A DNA stretch of 51,524 nt from Bacteroidota bacterium (GCA_023458535.1 JAEWYW010000031.1:1-51524); one strand, 5' to 3'. Numbered from the stretch's first letter, positions 1 through 8,524 are shown. The notes: generated by a model not told the origin, from the sequence alone. Made by a program: numbers and translations.

Positions 1-695
1 ATTACATCATTCGCTTCATGCGTTCCACGACCTGTTTTCCCTATGAAGCCAGTTGCATGCGAGTCATCAACCATCACCAACGCATTGTATTTTTCAGCTA
101 AATCACATATTCCTTTTAAGTCTGCAACAATTCCATCCATAGAAAATACACCATCGGTAACAATGATGGTAAAACGATGATTCTTCTTAGAAGCTTCAAT
201 CAATTGAGCCTCCAAATCTTCCATATTGTTGTTTTTGTATCTGTATCTTGCAGCTTTACAAAGTCGCACTCCATCAATAATTGAGGCATGGTTCAATTCA
301 TCAGAAATAATGGCATCTTCCTCTGTAAATAAAGGTTCGAAAACACCTCCGTTAGCATCAAAACAAGCAGCATACAGAATAGTATCTTCTAAACCTAAAA
401 AATTTGAAATCTTAGCTTCCAATTCTTTGTGAATATCCTGAGTTCCACATATAAATCTTACTGAAGACATACCGTAACCATGCGATTGAATAGCGTTTTG
501 TGAAGCTTTTATCACTTCACCATTATCAGATAACCCAAGATAATTGTTGGCACAGAAATTAAGAAGTTTCTTACCGTTGGCAACAATTTCTGCCGATTGT
601 GGAGAAGTAATGATTCTTTCCCTTTTGTAAAGACCTTCGTTGTCTATATTTTGAAGTTCAGTTTGTAGATGTTGAAGATATTTTTCTGAAATCAT
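1..695 (-). CDS. kbl: Glycine C-acetyltransferase (2-amino-3-ketobutyrate CoA ligase), 3' end outside window
   Basis: PLP-dependent enzyme that interconverts 2-amino-3-ketobutyrate plus CoA with glycine plus acetyl-CoA, the second step of threonine breakdown. The reverse strand reads open from an ATG at 693-695 to the window edge, giving about 231 residues of a family that is usually near 397. The reading matches Kbl closely: the N-terminal ERIITSPQ and LLNFCANNYLGLS stretches, then SVRFICGTQDIHKELE, NHASIIDGVRLCKAARYRY and the MVDDSHATGF segment of the PLP site. The PLP lysine lies in the missing C-terminal part. Serine palmitoyltransferase and KAPA synthase are related alpha-oxoamine synthases, but the FICGTQ and CKAARYRY segments favour Kbl. 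Confidence 0.93.
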   Translation of the reverse strand, partial: MISEKYLQHLQTELQNIDNEGLYKRERIITSPQSAEIVANGKKLLNFCANNYLGLSDNGEVIKASQNAIQSHGYGMSSVRFICGTQDIHKELEAKISNFLGLEDTILYAACFDANGGVFEPLFTEEDAIISDELNHASIIDGVRLCKAARYRYKNNNMEDLEAQLIEASKKNHRFTIIVTDGVFSMDGIVADLKGICDLAEKYNALVMVDDSHATGFIGKTGRGTHEANDV

Positions 696-761
696 AAATT
701 GAATTTTTAGTGTTGCTAATTTACGGAAAAATAAGAACAATAAATACTCACAATCAACTAC

Positions 762-794
762 AAAAAAAATCCTTTCATAAAAAATGAAAGGATT
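762..794 (-). terminator. Rho-independent terminator of the FKBP-like lipoprotein gene
   Basis: An 11-bp perfect stem (arms 768-778 and 784-794, loop of five A) lies 24 bases past the stop of the lipoprotein gene. On the reverse strand it is followed by a run of eight T, the classical intrinsic terminator form. Confidence 0.85.
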
Positions 795-817
795 AATTAT
801 AAATCATTATTGATGAA

Positions 818-1561
818 TCAATCTTGAGTTGTCATATCACGAGGAGTGGTTTTGTACACTTGGAAGTTAAATACAAAACTCGCATTTCGTACTGAACTTT
901 TAGAATTATTATAGTAACTTGGTTCTCTTGCATACGCAACTCTAGAAGGAACTATTATTGCACCTTGGAAATTATAAGCCGTACCATTTTCTTGATTGTA
1001 GGCTTTAAATTTTTTTATGCCTTCTTGAAAACCTTCAATTTCGTAATAGCTTCTCTGTTTTGCAACATCTGATGAAGCAGCTTTTAAAACAGAATTCTTC
1101 ACATAATAAAATGCGGGATCAAATGTCATTGATGAAGTGTTAATATTATCAATAAATGTATTACCATTACCAAAGTCAACATTACCATCTTTGTTGGTCG
1201 CATAATACATCTTTGAAATCATTAAAAGTGTTAATATATCCGTTTCACCTATGTCGTTACCAGGATTTGGTTGTTGGGATAATCTAGGAATAACAACAAC
1301 ACCTGAAGCCAATTTTTGATAGCCTTGCTCGTCTTTTAATTTGGTGTAGTTATCATCGATCGTATCAGTTTTACTAAAAGACTTAATATTTCCTTGAACA
1401 TCGAAATAGTGATTTTCGACAAATTTCATAATGGCTTCATCATCATAAGAGTTTTGCACGCTAATGTCTTCAGGTTCTTTATAAGTCTCGATTTCATCAT
1501 CTTTTTTACAAGAGTTCAGCGCCAAAGTACCTACAAGAATATAGAGGAATATTTTTTTCAT
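818..1561 (-). CDS. Lipoprotein with FKBP-type peptidyl-prolyl isomerase-like C-terminus
   Basis: A 247-residue protein with a lipoprotein signal peptide (lipobox LNSC, Cys18), so probably anchored in the inner or outer membrane and facing the periplasm. The mid part (DDEAIMKFVENHYFD) is typical of Bacteroidetes FKBP-like lipoproteins. Near residue 205 the segment FQGAIIVPSRVAYA resembles the FKBP signature (I-P-S-x-x-A-Y-G), although the last Gly is replaced. Peptidyl-prolyl isomerase activity is inferred from this partial match only. The gene stands alone: a TAnnTTTG box lies upstream at 1600-1607 and a strong terminator downstream. It is divergent from hslR, with 56 bases between them. Confidence 0.7.
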   Translation of the reverse strand: MKKIFLYILVGTLALNSCKKDDEIETYKEPEDISVQNSYDDEAIMKFVENHYFDVQGNIKSFSKTDTIDDNYTKLKDEQGYQKLASGVVVIPRLSQQPNPGNDIGETDILTLLMISKMYYATNKDGNVDFGNGNTFIDNINTSSMTFDPAFYYVKNSVLKAASSDVAKQRSYYEIEGFQEGIKKFKAYNQENGTAYNFQGAIIVPSRVAYAREPSYYNNSKSSVRNASFVFNFQVYKTTPRDMTTQD

Positions 1562-1599
1562 TGAAAAATCTTTAATTACTTTACAAATAATTGTAACGA

Positions 1600-1607
1600 C
1601 AAATGTA
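1600..1607 (-). promoter_or_regulatory. -7 promoter box TACATTTG for the FKBP-like lipoprotein gene
   Basis: A perfect match to the Bacteroidetes -7 consensus TAnnTTTG on the reverse strand, about 38 bases before the start codon. No clear -33 TTTG was found. Confidence 0.5.
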
Positions 1608-1617
1608 AAAATAAATT

Positions 1618-2052
1618 ATGAGAATTGATAAATTTTTATGGAGTATTAGAATTTATAAAACAAGAAATATTGCTGCAGAGGAAATTAAAAAGAACAGAGT
1701 TTCTATTGGCGGAACTGTTGTAAAGTCATCCAAAGAGGTGAAGGAAGGGGATGTAATCAAAATCAGGAAGAATCAAATTGATTACAAAATAAAAGTTTTA
1801 CAAATACCAAAAAGTAGGATCGGAGCCAAGTTAGTACCGTTGCACATTTCAGATGTTACCGATAAAGAGCAGTATGAAATTCTTAAACTCCGTAAAATGG
1901 CTCAAGATTACTATCGCATAAAAGGAGAGGGTAGACCGACCAAAAAAGATCGTCGGGAAATGGACGATTATGTTGCAACTGGTGATGCTGTTGAAGATAC
2001 CAACTGGGAGAACTTCTTTGAGGCTATGGATGAAGAAGAATCAGAAGGTTAG
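1618..2052 (+). CDS. hslR: S4-domain RNA-binding protein, heat-shock protein 15 family
   Basis: A 144-residue protein. In the Hsp15 family it binds stalled 50S subunits that carry nascent chain-tRNA and helps recycle them. Residues 1-60 form an S4 RNA-binding domain, starting RIDKFLWSIRIYKTRN with the conserved GG/VNG-like turn near GGTVVKSS and the GDVI strand. The C-terminus is charged, with an acidic end (DEEESEG), and includes a basic GRPTKKDRRE segment typical of the family. ATG at 1618 is the only sensible start. It ends 12 bases before the stop of the convergent aroK. Confidence 0.85.
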   Translation: MRIDKFLWSIRIYKTRNIAAEEIKKNRVSIGGTVVKSSKEVKEGDVIKIRKNQIDYKIKVLQIPKSRIGAKLVPLHISDVTDKEQYEILKLRKMAQDYYRIKGEGRPTKKDRREMDDYVATGDAVEDTNWENFFEAMDEEESEG

Positions 2053-2063
2053 TAATTTCTTTT

Positions 2064-2579
2064 TCACAAATACATTTTTTCAATGATCTCATCAACAATT
2101 TCGTCAGGAGTTCTGTTATTGGTATTAATTTGATGTTGAGCCTTGCTGTAAAAGGCATTTCTTTCAAACAAATGTTTCGCAATAAATTCTGGTAAGTCTT
2201 CGTCGTTAAGGTGAGCAATTAATGGGCGTTTCTCCTTTTGTTTTTTCAGTCTTTCTGTTAAAACTGGTACCGAAGCTGTAAGAAAAAAACTTTTAGAATT
2301 GTGATTAATAATTTCCATATTGTTGTAATATGCAGGAGTTCCCCCACCTACACTCAGTACAATATTATTCTCGGTGGCTAAAATCTCTTCAAGAACCTCC
2401 CTTTCAAGTTTCCGAAAGTATATTTCACCTTTCAATTTGAAAATTTCAGGTATGCTCAATTTATTTCGTTTAGAAATCTCCTTGTCCAGATCAAAAAGTT
2501 TAAAATTTATTTTATCACTTAAAATTTTGGAAATGTGAGATTTACCACTTCCCATGTAGCCTAGTAGGGATAAAATCAT
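2064..2579 (-). CDS. aroK: Shikimate kinase
   Basis: Phosphorylates shikimate at the 3-hydroxyl with ATP, the fifth step of the chorismate pathway. The 171-residue length is normal. Visible motifs: Walker A GYMGSGKS at 7-14, the DxD-like FDLD at 29-32, the shikimate-binding region GEIYFRKLE at 51-59 with Arg56, the GGGTP loop at 78-82, and the lid arginine in KRPL at 117-120. It is cytoplasmic. The gene is convergent with hslR and divergent from the tRNA operon, whose promoter begins 32 bases upstream of the aroK start. Confidence 0.93.
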   Translation of the reverse strand: MILSLLGYMGSGKSHISKILSDKINFKLFDLDKEISKRNKLSIPEIFKLKGEIYFRKLEREVLEEILATENNIVLSVGGGTPAYYNNMEIINHNSKSFFLTASVPVLTERLKKQKEKRPLIAHLNDEDLPEFIAKHLFERNAFYSKAQHQINTNNRTPDEIVDEIIEKMYL

Positions 2580-2610
2580 AAAATTATTTTACACAAAGTA
2601 CCGAAAAAAT

Positions 2611-2640
2611 TTTGAGAAATTAAAAAAAGCTGTATCTTTG
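2611..2640 (+). promoter_or_regulatory. Bacteroidetes-type promoter of the tRNA operon
   Basis: TTTG at 2611-2614 and TATCTTTG at 2633-2640 are separated by 18 bases. This is close to the flavobacterial consensus TTTG-N19-TAnnTTTG used by the Bacteroidetes primary sigma factor. Transcription should start near 2646, about 40 bases before the first tRNA. Confidence 0.85.
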
Positions 2641-2685
2641 CACCACTTTTGAAACAGACAATAAGACTGTTGACAAAAGGTGACC

Positions 2686-2758
2686 GACTCGGTAGCTCAG
2701 CTGGTAGAGCAATACACTTTTAATGTATGGGTCCTGGGTTCGAATCCCAGCCGGGTCA
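2686..2758 (+). tRNA. tRNA-Lys (anticodon TTT), copy 1
   Basis: A 73-nt cloverleaf. The acceptor arms GACTCGG and CCGGGTC pair with two G-U wobbles, and the D arm is AGCTCAGCTGGTAGAGCA. The anticodon stem ATACA/TGTAT encloses loop CTTTTAA with anticodon TTT. The T arm contains GGTTCGAATCC and the discriminator base is A. No CCA is encoded. Confidence 0.97.
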
Positions 2759-2787
2759 CTAGCAAAATAAGATTGAAAAATCTTTTT

Positions 2788-2870
2788 GCCTGCGTGGTGA
2801 AATTGGTAGACACGCCATCTTGAGGGGGTGGTTTCCTAAGGATGTGCTGGTTCGAGTCCAGTCGCAGGCA
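2788..2870 (+). tRNA. tRNA-Leu (anticodon GAG)
   Basis: An 83-nt class II tRNA with a long variable arm. The acceptor arms GCCTGCG and CGCAGGC pair perfectly. The anticodon stem CCATC/GGTGG encloses loop TTGAGGG, so the anticodon is GAG and reads CUC/CUU. The T loop is GGTTCGAGTCC. It lies between the two tRNA-Lys copies in one transcript. Confidence 0.96.
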
Positions 2871-2898
2871 CTGCAATAAAAATTAGATTTATTCTAAT

Positions 2899-2971
2899 GA
2901 CTCGGTAGCTCAGCTGGTAGAGCAATACACTTTTAATGTATGGGTCCTGGGTTCGAATCCCAGCCGGGTCA
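2899..2971 (+). tRNA. tRNA-Lys (anticodon TTT), copy 2
   Basis: Identical over all 73 bases to the tRNA-Lys at 2686-2758. The flanks differ directly outside the mature tRNA, so this is a gene-sized duplication kept identical. It is the last gene of the tRNA operon. Confidence 0.97.
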
Positions 2972-3026
2972 CAAGTTTACTGAAAAGTAAATTTTTTTCA
3001 TATTAATATTTTGTGATTTGGTGTTC

Positions 3027-3066
3027 AAAAGCCTTCCTTAATCGGGGAGGCTTTTGGTTTTTTATA
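3027..3066 (+). terminator. Terminator of the tRNA operon
   Basis: The stem AAAAGCCTTCC (3027-3037) pairs with GGGAGGCTTTT (3045-3055), with one wobble and a 7-base loop. A T-rich tail follows to 3066. Confidence 0.85.
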
Positions 3067-3159
3067 TTTTTACTTAAATTATTTCTACTTTTTAAACTGA
3101 TTATATTTTATTACAATTAATCAAAAAATCTTAACCGTTGCTGTTATGTCAATTTGAAA

Positions 3160-4008
3160 TTAACCTAAATGCATATTATCAATTAGTCGCACACTTCCCA
3201 CATTCACTACGATAAAGGCTCTATAGTTTCTGTCTTTATAGAAAAAATCTGTTTCTTTTAAAGTGTCTTCATCGGCAATGAGAAAATATTCTAACTCCAT
3301 ATCATTTCTTTTACTGAAAATTTCTTCAACCCTCGCTTTGATTTCTGGAATGGTAATTACCCGAAACCAATCGTTTACTTTCAACAATGTTTGATGAATA
3401 ATTTTGGCATCATCGCGCTGTTTCTCGGTTAATCTTTCGTTTCTGGAACTTAGTGCCAACCCATTTTTAGCTCTTAAAATAGAAACACCGTGGATCTTAA
3501 CAGGAATTTTTTTCTTTTCTACCAGTTTTTTAATAATTGCCAATTGCTGGGAGTCTTTTTCCCCAAAGTAAGCGTTGTCAGGCTGAACTTGTTTGAATAA
3601 TTCTTGAACCACTGTACCCACTCCATCAAAATGTCCAGGTCGGGATTTGCCCTCCATTTCGTTTTCTAAACCATCGAAATCAAAACTTAAACTTTCAGTC
3701 TTATTGGGGTAAATATCTTCAACACTCGGAATATAAACCGCGTCTACAAGTTGGGATTCTTGAAGCAGAGCAATGTCTTTCTCTACATTTCTTGGGTATT
3801 TTTCTAAATCTTCTTTATTATTGAATTGAGTAGGATTTACAAAAATGGAAGAAATTACAACGTTGTTCTCTCCGCGCGCTGCTTGGTAAAGAGAAAGGTG
3901 ACCGTCATGAAGGGCTCCCATCGTTGGAGCGAAACCAATGGTTTTTTTAAGCTTCTTCTGGTTTTCAATAAAGTTGAGCAGTTCTTTTTTGCTTTTTAAA
4001 ACTTCCAT
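3160..4008 (-). CDS. panC: Pantothenate synthetase
   Basis: Condenses pantoate and beta-alanine with ATP to make pantothenate (vitamin B5), the precursor of coenzyme A. The 282-residue reading has the nucleotidyltransferase HxGH motif HDGH at 34-37 in TMGALHDGH, IFVNPTQF near 55, GKSRPGHFDGV at 120-130, GEKDSQQL near 149 and the KMSKS-like LALSSRN at 184-190. The frame is open up to an ATG at 4041, but a TAnnTTTG box sits at 4030-4037. That ATG would then precede the transcript, so the start MEVLKSKKEL at 4008 is chosen. The gene diverges from the glycogen-synthase-like gene. Confidence 0.95.
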   Translation of the reverse strand: MEVLKSKKELLNFIENQKKLKKTIGFAPTMGALHDGHLSLYQAARGENNVVISSIFVNPTQFNNKEDLEKYPRNVEKDIALLQESQLVDAVYIPSVEDIYPNKTESLSFDFDGLENEMEGKSRPGHFDGVGTVVQELFKQVQPDNAYFGEKDSQQLAIIKKLVEKKKIPVKIHGVSILRAKNGLALSSRNERLTEKQRDDAKIIHQTLLKVNDWFRVITIPEIKARVEEIFSKRNDMELEYFLIADEDTLKETDFFYKDRNYRAFIVVNVGSVRLIDNMHLG

Positions 4009-4029
4009 AAGTACTTTAAAATATTGCAT

Positions 4030-4037
4030 CAAATGTA
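4030..4037 (-). promoter_or_regulatory. -7 promoter box TACATTTG for panC
   Basis: A perfect TAnnTTTG on the reverse strand, 21 bases before the chosen panC start. It argues against the longer reading that starts at 4041. Confidence 0.6.
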
Positions 4038-4130
4038 ACAAATTCTTAGAATGTAGCGTTATATTCTATGGATTATTGGAATTGTTTTCCATAAAAAAAT
4101 GAAATAAAATTATGTTAGATGTTTTTTTTG

Positions 4131-4138
4131 TAATTTTG
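4131..4138 (+). promoter_or_regulatory. -7 promoter box TAATTTTG for the glycogen-synthase-like gene
   Basis: A perfect TAnnTTTG, 36 bases before the ATG at 4175. No good -33 element was seen. It probably drives the operon that continues into the DUF4270 gene and glmS. Confidence 0.6.
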
Positions 4139-4174
4139 CATATTAAAGCGTTTTTAAAACAAGACTAAAAATAT

Positions 4175-4945
4175 ATGTCGAATCAAAAAATATTATACAT
4201 TACCACAGAAATGTTTCCGTATCAGGAAGATACCAATATGGCTTCTATGGTAAGTAAAATGGCACTTAAGATGCACAATGCAGGCAATGATGTAAGAGTT
4301 TTTATGCCTAGATTTGGACAGATAAGTGAAAGAAAATTTCAATTGCATGAGGTAATTCGTCTTTCTGGAATGAATATCATCATCAACGACCTCGATCAGC
4401 CTTTAATTATTAAAGTGGCTTCTCTTCCTGGCGAAAGACTTCAAGTGTATTTTATAGATAATGAAGAGTATTTCAAAAGAAAGCAATATTATTTTAATGA
4501 TAATGGCGACGCTTTTGAGGACAATGATGAGAGAGCTATCTTCTTTGCTCGTGGTGTTATTGAAACCATTAAAAAGCTCAATTGGGTGCCAGATGTTATA
4601 CACATCAACGGTTGGATGTCTTCTTTTATTCCGATTTATCTTAAAACCTATTACGAAAACGATGCTTATTTCAAAGATTCGAAATTGGTATTGTCTCTTT
4701 ATAACGAAAAGGATGCAGAACTCAATCCTGCCATCAAAGAAAAATTGGCATTTGATTCCATAGATTCTTTAAAAGCTACCGATGCACCGTCTTTTCAGAA
4801 TTTTGTCATCGAAAGTATGGCTTTTGTAGACCAGGTAGTAAAAGGAGATGAATCTCTTAACAAAAACTTGGATGAGGCTTTCAACAAATCATCAGTTTCA
4901 AAATCTGAATATCTCGATGTAGATTCTATCTCTACTATTTACTAA
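4175..4945 (+). CDS. Short glycogen/starch synthase-like protein (N-terminal GT5 domain only)
   Basis: A 256-residue protein whose start (ILYITTEMFP) and core (RVFMPRFG, the QVYFIDNEEYF region, DVIHINGW) match the N-terminal Rossmann half of GlgA glycogen synthase. A full GlgA is about 480 residues. The C-terminal donor-binding half is absent, and the frame closes normally with no sign of a break. The ADP-glucose motif KTGGL of GlgA is replaced here by EDTNM (residues 18-22), and HAHDW by HINGW. It therefore probably does not make glycogen. Such short forms next to panC are, as far as I know, usual in flavobacteria. The role is unknown. DUF4270 follows after 16 bases. Confidence 0.75.
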   Translation: MSNQKILYITTEMFPYQEDTNMASMVSKMALKMHNAGNDVRVFMPRFGQISERKFQLHEVIRLSGMNIIINDLDQPLIIKVASLPGERLQVYFIDNEEYFKRKQYYFNDNGDAFEDNDERAIFFARGVIETIKKLNWVPDVIHINGWMSSFIPIYLKTYYENDAYFKDSKLVLSLYNEKDAELNPAIKEKLAFDSIDSLKATDAPSFQNFVIESMAFVDQVVKGDESLNKNLDEAFNKSSVSKSEYLDVDSISTIY

Positions 4946-4961
4946 GAAAACATTTTTATTA

Positions 4962-6518
4962 ATGATACAAAATATTAAACAAGTCTTTAATATCCTTTCC
5001 ATTACAGTAATGGGAGGGTTTTTACTTTATAGCTGTGAACCAGATGCTGATAAGCTTGGTGAGCAGTTTTTTATTGATGGTGAAGCAAAGGGAGATACCA
5101 TTTCTCGTGATGTTTTAGCATATAACATCAATAACCACGACACTATTAGAACTGATGCTTCAAGATTGGACAGTGCTGTAATTGGGGCGTTTCATGAGGA
5201 TGTCTTTGGTGGGCAAAAAGCCAATTTTTTCACTCAATTCAAATTAGCAGAAGATAATCCAAAGTTTGGAACCAACGCAGTTGTTGATTCTGTTGTACTG
5301 GTATTAAAACCAAGTTTCGTAGCATCTACTGAGACCAGTAATACCACCACAATACCTAACTATACTACTGTTGATGGTTCCATTGCGGTTAAGAATCTAT
5401 TTAAATCATATTCAGTGAAGAAGTATGGTGATGATTTACCTATGACAATTAGCGTACATGAGGTTGCAGATTTTATGGAAGGCTATAGTGATAAAGCTTT
5501 TTCTGATAAAAGCATTGGTGTTGGAAATCTTTTGGGAACAAAAACATTTAATGGTAAAGTTTCTTCAGTGGAAATTACAAAGGAGTCTGATAACTCTGAA
5601 GTCTTCAAATCTGTTGCGGGAATAAGAATTAGCTTGGATAAAAATGTCTTTCAGCAAAAAGTAGTTGATAAAGAAGGTGATAGCGAATTACAAAATGTTG
5701 CCAATTTTGTTCGATATTTCAAAGGTTTAAGAATCTCTGTAAATGAGAATGATGGGTATCTTGTAAAGTTTCAACCTAATGCAACGGAACTAAAAATGTA
5801 CTATAAGTATGATAAGACGGATAATGGTACAACCACAAGACCGCAGGCAGTTCATGTTTTCAACATAGGTGCAGGGAATACAAGACTGGGTCAGTATATT
5901 TATGACAGAGCAGGTTCACAAGTGCAGGCAGTTGTCAATAATAACAATACCAATGATCAGAGAATTTATCTTCAAGGGATGGGAGGTCCTTCTTTGGGTA
6001 TTAAATTTCCCGATGCAACCATTTCTGATTTAAGAAATAAATACTTAACAGATAAAGCTGCAATTATTTCTGCAAAAATTAGAGTTTATACAGATAACAG
6101 TTGGAATACTTATAAGAAACCGCAGCTTTTTAACGTTTTTACGAGGGAGAAATCGGTTAATCAGCAAGATCTCGACAATTATACTTTTACAGATGACTTA
6201 ACGAAACTTTCATCAGTATTAGGTTTTAGTCTTTATAACGTTCATAATATTGATGAAAATCCAACCTATTATGATTTTACGGTGACGGAAACCATTAAAA
6301 ATATTGTTGAAAAAGAAGTTGATTATTCAAAAAAAGATTTAGTTATAAATGTGGGAGATTTTGGCAGATTATATAATTCAAATGGAAATTCAACGCTCTT
6401 AGGTTATTATAATTCAGCTAGGGCTGTGGCCTTATCTAGAGTTGTTTTGGTGGGATCTGATTCTTCTCATCCTAATAAGATTCAGCTGAAAATCACTTAC
6501 GGAACAAAATCAAATTAA
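4962..6518 (+). CDS. DUF4270 family lipoprotein
   Basis: A 518-residue protein with a lipoprotein signal (lipobox LYSC, Cys25). It is followed by an acidic start (EPDADKLGEQFF) and a long beta-rich body with segments such as IGAFHEDVFGGQKANFFTQFKL and VVDSVVLVLKP, which I recognise as the DUF4270 family of Bacteroidetes cell-envelope lipoproteins. The biochemical function is unknown. It sits 16 bases after the glycogen-synthase-like gene and 23 bases before glmS, so the three are probably co-transcribed. The link with GlmS, which feeds amino-sugar synthesis, could suggest an envelope role, but this is only context. Confidence 0.75.
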   Translation: MIQNIKQVFNILSITVMGGFLLYSCEPDADKLGEQFFIDGEAKGDTISRDVLAYNINNHDTIRTDASRLDSAVIGAFHEDVFGGQKANFFTQFKLAEDNPKFGTNAVVDSVVLVLKPSFVASTETSNTTTIPNYTTVDGSIAVKNLFKSYSVKKYGDDLPMTISVHEVADFMEGYSDKAFSDKSIGVGNLLGTKTFNGKVSSVEITKESDNSEVFKSVAGIRISLDKNVFQQKVVDKEGDSELQNVANFVRYFKGLRISVNENDGYLVKFQPNATELKMYYKYDKTDNGTTTRPQAVHVFNIGAGNTRLGQYIYDRAGSQVQAVVNNNNTNDQRIYLQGMGGPSLGIKFPDATISDLRNKYLTDKAAIISAKIRVYTDNSWNTYKKPQLFNVFTREKSVNQQDLDNYTFTDDLTKLSSVLGFSLYNVHNIDENPTYYDFTVTETIKNIVEKEVDYSKKDLVINVGDFGRLYNSNGNSTLLGYYNSARAVALSRVVLVGSDSSHPNKIQLKITYGTKSN

Positions 6519-6541
6519 TTTAAAGAAATACAAATAAAAAT

Positions 6542-8395
6542 ATGTGTGGAATTGTTGGATATACAGGTTTTCAAGATGCGTATGATATCGTTATCAACGG
6601 TCTTAGAAGATTAGAATATAGAGGGTATGACAGTGCTGGAATTGTTTTAGAAGGTTCAGATGATAATTTTGAAGTTGCAAAAACAAAAGGTAAAGTTGAT
6701 GATTTAGTAAATATTTCTGAAAGTTTAAAAGGAACGGCGCATATTGGTATGGGGCACACTCGTTGGGCCACACACGGTGTTCCTAGTGATAGAAATTCTC
6801 ACCCGCATATTTCAAATAATGGTAAAGTAGCATTGGTTCATAATGGTATTATTGAAAACTACGATACCATAAAAAAAATGCTTATAGAAAAAGGTTTTAC
6901 CTTCCAATCTGAAACGGACACAGAGGTTTTGGTGAACCTGATACAGTATTTTATGGACATTAAGCCTGAACTTGGTTTTGGTGAATCTGTAAGATATGCT
7001 TTGAATGAAGTGTATGGCGCCTATGCCATCACTGTAATGCATGAAGATTACCCTGGAGAACTGGTGGTGGCAAGATTAGGTTCGCCATTAGCAATTGGTT
7101 TAGGAGACAAGGAGTATTTTATTGCTTCAGATGCTTCTCCTTTTGTTGAATTCACGAAGGAGGCAATATATTTAGAGGAAGGTCATATTGCTACGATTTC
7201 TTTGGAAAATGGTGTCGATATCCGTACTATTGAAAACAATAGTAAAATCGAGCCCGAAATTCAGGAGTTAAAGCTGAGTCTTGAACAAATTGAAAAAGGT
7301 GGTTATGAGCATTTCATGCTGAAAGAGATTTTTGAACAGCCTAAATCTGTTTTGGATACCATGCGTGGTAGACTTCTTTTGGATGAAGGTGTTATTAAAA
7401 TGGCCGGTGTTTGGGATCATCTTACTCGCTTTAAAAATGCTGAACGTATCATTATTATTGCCTGTGGAACCTCTTGGCATGCTGGCTTAATTGGAGAATA
7501 TCTTATCGAAGAGTTTGCTAGAATTCCTGTTGAGGTAGAATATGCTTCTGAATTTAGATACAGAAATCCTATTATTACCGATAAAGATGTTGTTATCGCA
7601 ATTTCACAGTCTGGTGAAACTGCGGATACAATGGCTGCTCTTAAATTAGCTAAAGAAAAAGGCGCATTTATTTATGGTATTTGTAATGTGGTGGATTCAT
7701 CCATTGCAAGAATCACAGATGCAGGTTCTTACACCCATGCTGGACCAGAAATTGGAGTAGCTTCAACAAAAGCATTTACGGCTCAGTTGACGATTTTATC
7801 ACTTATTGCTCTTAAATTAGGTAAACACAACGGTAATCTCGGAAACGCGGATTTCATGCAGATGATTGCTGAGTTGGACGCACTTCCAAAGAAAATTGAG
7901 GAGGTATTAGAGAATACTCACGAGATCGTAAAAGACGTTGCTAAAGATTTTGTAACGGCACAAAACTTTTTATATTTAGGACGTGGATATAATTTCCCAG
8001 CAGCATTAGAGGGTGCTTTGAAATTGAAAGAAATTTCATACATCCATGCCGAAGGCTATCCTGCAGCAGAAATGAAGCATGGGCCAATTGCATTAATTGA
8101 TGAAAATATGCCGATTGTAATTATCGCTCCTAAAAAAGGTCATTACGACAAGATTGTAAGCAATGTTCAGGAAATTAAAGCGAGAAAAGGAAAAGTGATT
8201 GCGGTAGTTAATAAAGGTGATGAGCAGGTAGCTAATATGGCAGATTATGTAATTGAAATACCTGAAACTTCAGAATGTTTCTCCCCAATAGTAGCTTCGG
8301 TTCCGTTGCAATTGTTAGCATACTATATCGCTGTTTATAGAGGTGCAAACGTTGACCAACCAAGAAATCTTGCTAAATCGGTGACGGTTGAATAA
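6542..8395 (+). CDS. glmS: Glutamine--fructose-6-phosphate aminotransferase (isomerizing)
   Basis: Makes glucosamine-6-phosphate from fructose-6-phosphate and glutamine, the entry to UDP-GlcNAc for peptidoglycan and lipid A. The 617-residue length is typical. The N-terminal Ntn glutaminase domain has the nucleophile Cys2 (MCGIVGYTG), YRGYDSAG near 27 and GHTRWATHG near 72. Two SIS isomerase domains follow, with CGTSWHAG, SQSGETADT and the sugar-phosphate segment HAEGYPAAEMKHGPIAL. The C-terminus AKSVTVE is the family ending. No glmS ribozyme is visible in the 23 bases upstream, as expected outside the Firmicutes. Confidence 0.97.
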   Translation: MCGIVGYTGFQDAYDIVINGLRRLEYRGYDSAGIVLEGSDDNFEVAKTKGKVDDLVNISESLKGTAHIGMGHTRWATHGVPSDRNSHPHISNNGKVALVHNGIIENYDTIKKMLIEKGFTFQSETDTEVLVNLIQYFMDIKPELGFGESVRYALNEVYGAYAITVMHEDYPGELVVARLGSPLAIGLGDKEYFIASDASPFVEFTKEAIYLEEGHIATISLENGVDIRTIENNSKIEPEIQELKLSLEQIEKGGYEHFMLKEIFEQPKSVLDTMRGRLLLDEGVIKMAGVWDHLTRFKNAERIIIIACGTSWHAGLIGEYLIEEFARIPVEVEYASEFRYRNPIITDKDVVIAISQSGETADTMAALKLAKEKGAFIYGICNVVDSSIARITDAGSYTHAGPEIGVASTKAFTAQLTILSLIALKLGKHNGNLGNADFMQMIAELDALPKKIEEVLENTHEIVKDVAKDFVTAQNFLYLGRGYNFPAALEGALKLKEISYIHAEGYPAAEMKHGPIALIDENMPIVIIAPKKGHYDKIVSNVQEIKARKGKVIAVVNKGDEQVANMADYVIEIPETSECFSPIVASVPLQLLAYYIAVYRGANVDQPRNLAKSVTVE

Positions 8396-8494
8396 TATTT
8401 TAGAAAAAAGATATCAAAAAAAGAGGGAAATAAAATAAATTCATTTTTTTTTCGTTCTATCAAAAAAAATCTTAAAAGTTTCTTAAAAAAATTA

Positions 8495-8502
8495 TATATT
8501 TA
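8495..8502 (+). promoter_or_regulatory. Possible -7 box TATATTTA for gldKLMN
   Basis: Seven of eight bases match TAnnTTTG, 22 bases before the gldK start in an AT-rich 129-base gap. It is the best candidate promoter for the gld operon, but the last base deviates and no -33 is clear. Confidence 0.4.
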
Positions 8503-8524
8503 CGGCTTAATTATAAAAATTAAC

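Noticed and set aside
226..432. Forward-strand 68-codon frame inside kbl
   Set aside because: It is antisense to a highly conserved part of kbl and shows no independent features.
2686..2971. Two identical tRNA-Lys copies as possible attachment repeats of an integrated element
   Set aside because: They are 213 bases apart and enclose only a tRNA-Leu. The identity stops at the mature tRNA ends, and no integrase or cargo is present. It is a simple tRNA operon.
4009..4041. N-terminal extension of panC from the ATG at 4041
   Set aside because: A perfect -7 box lies at 4030-4037 and the extra residues do not resemble PanC, so translation from 4041 would start before the transcript.
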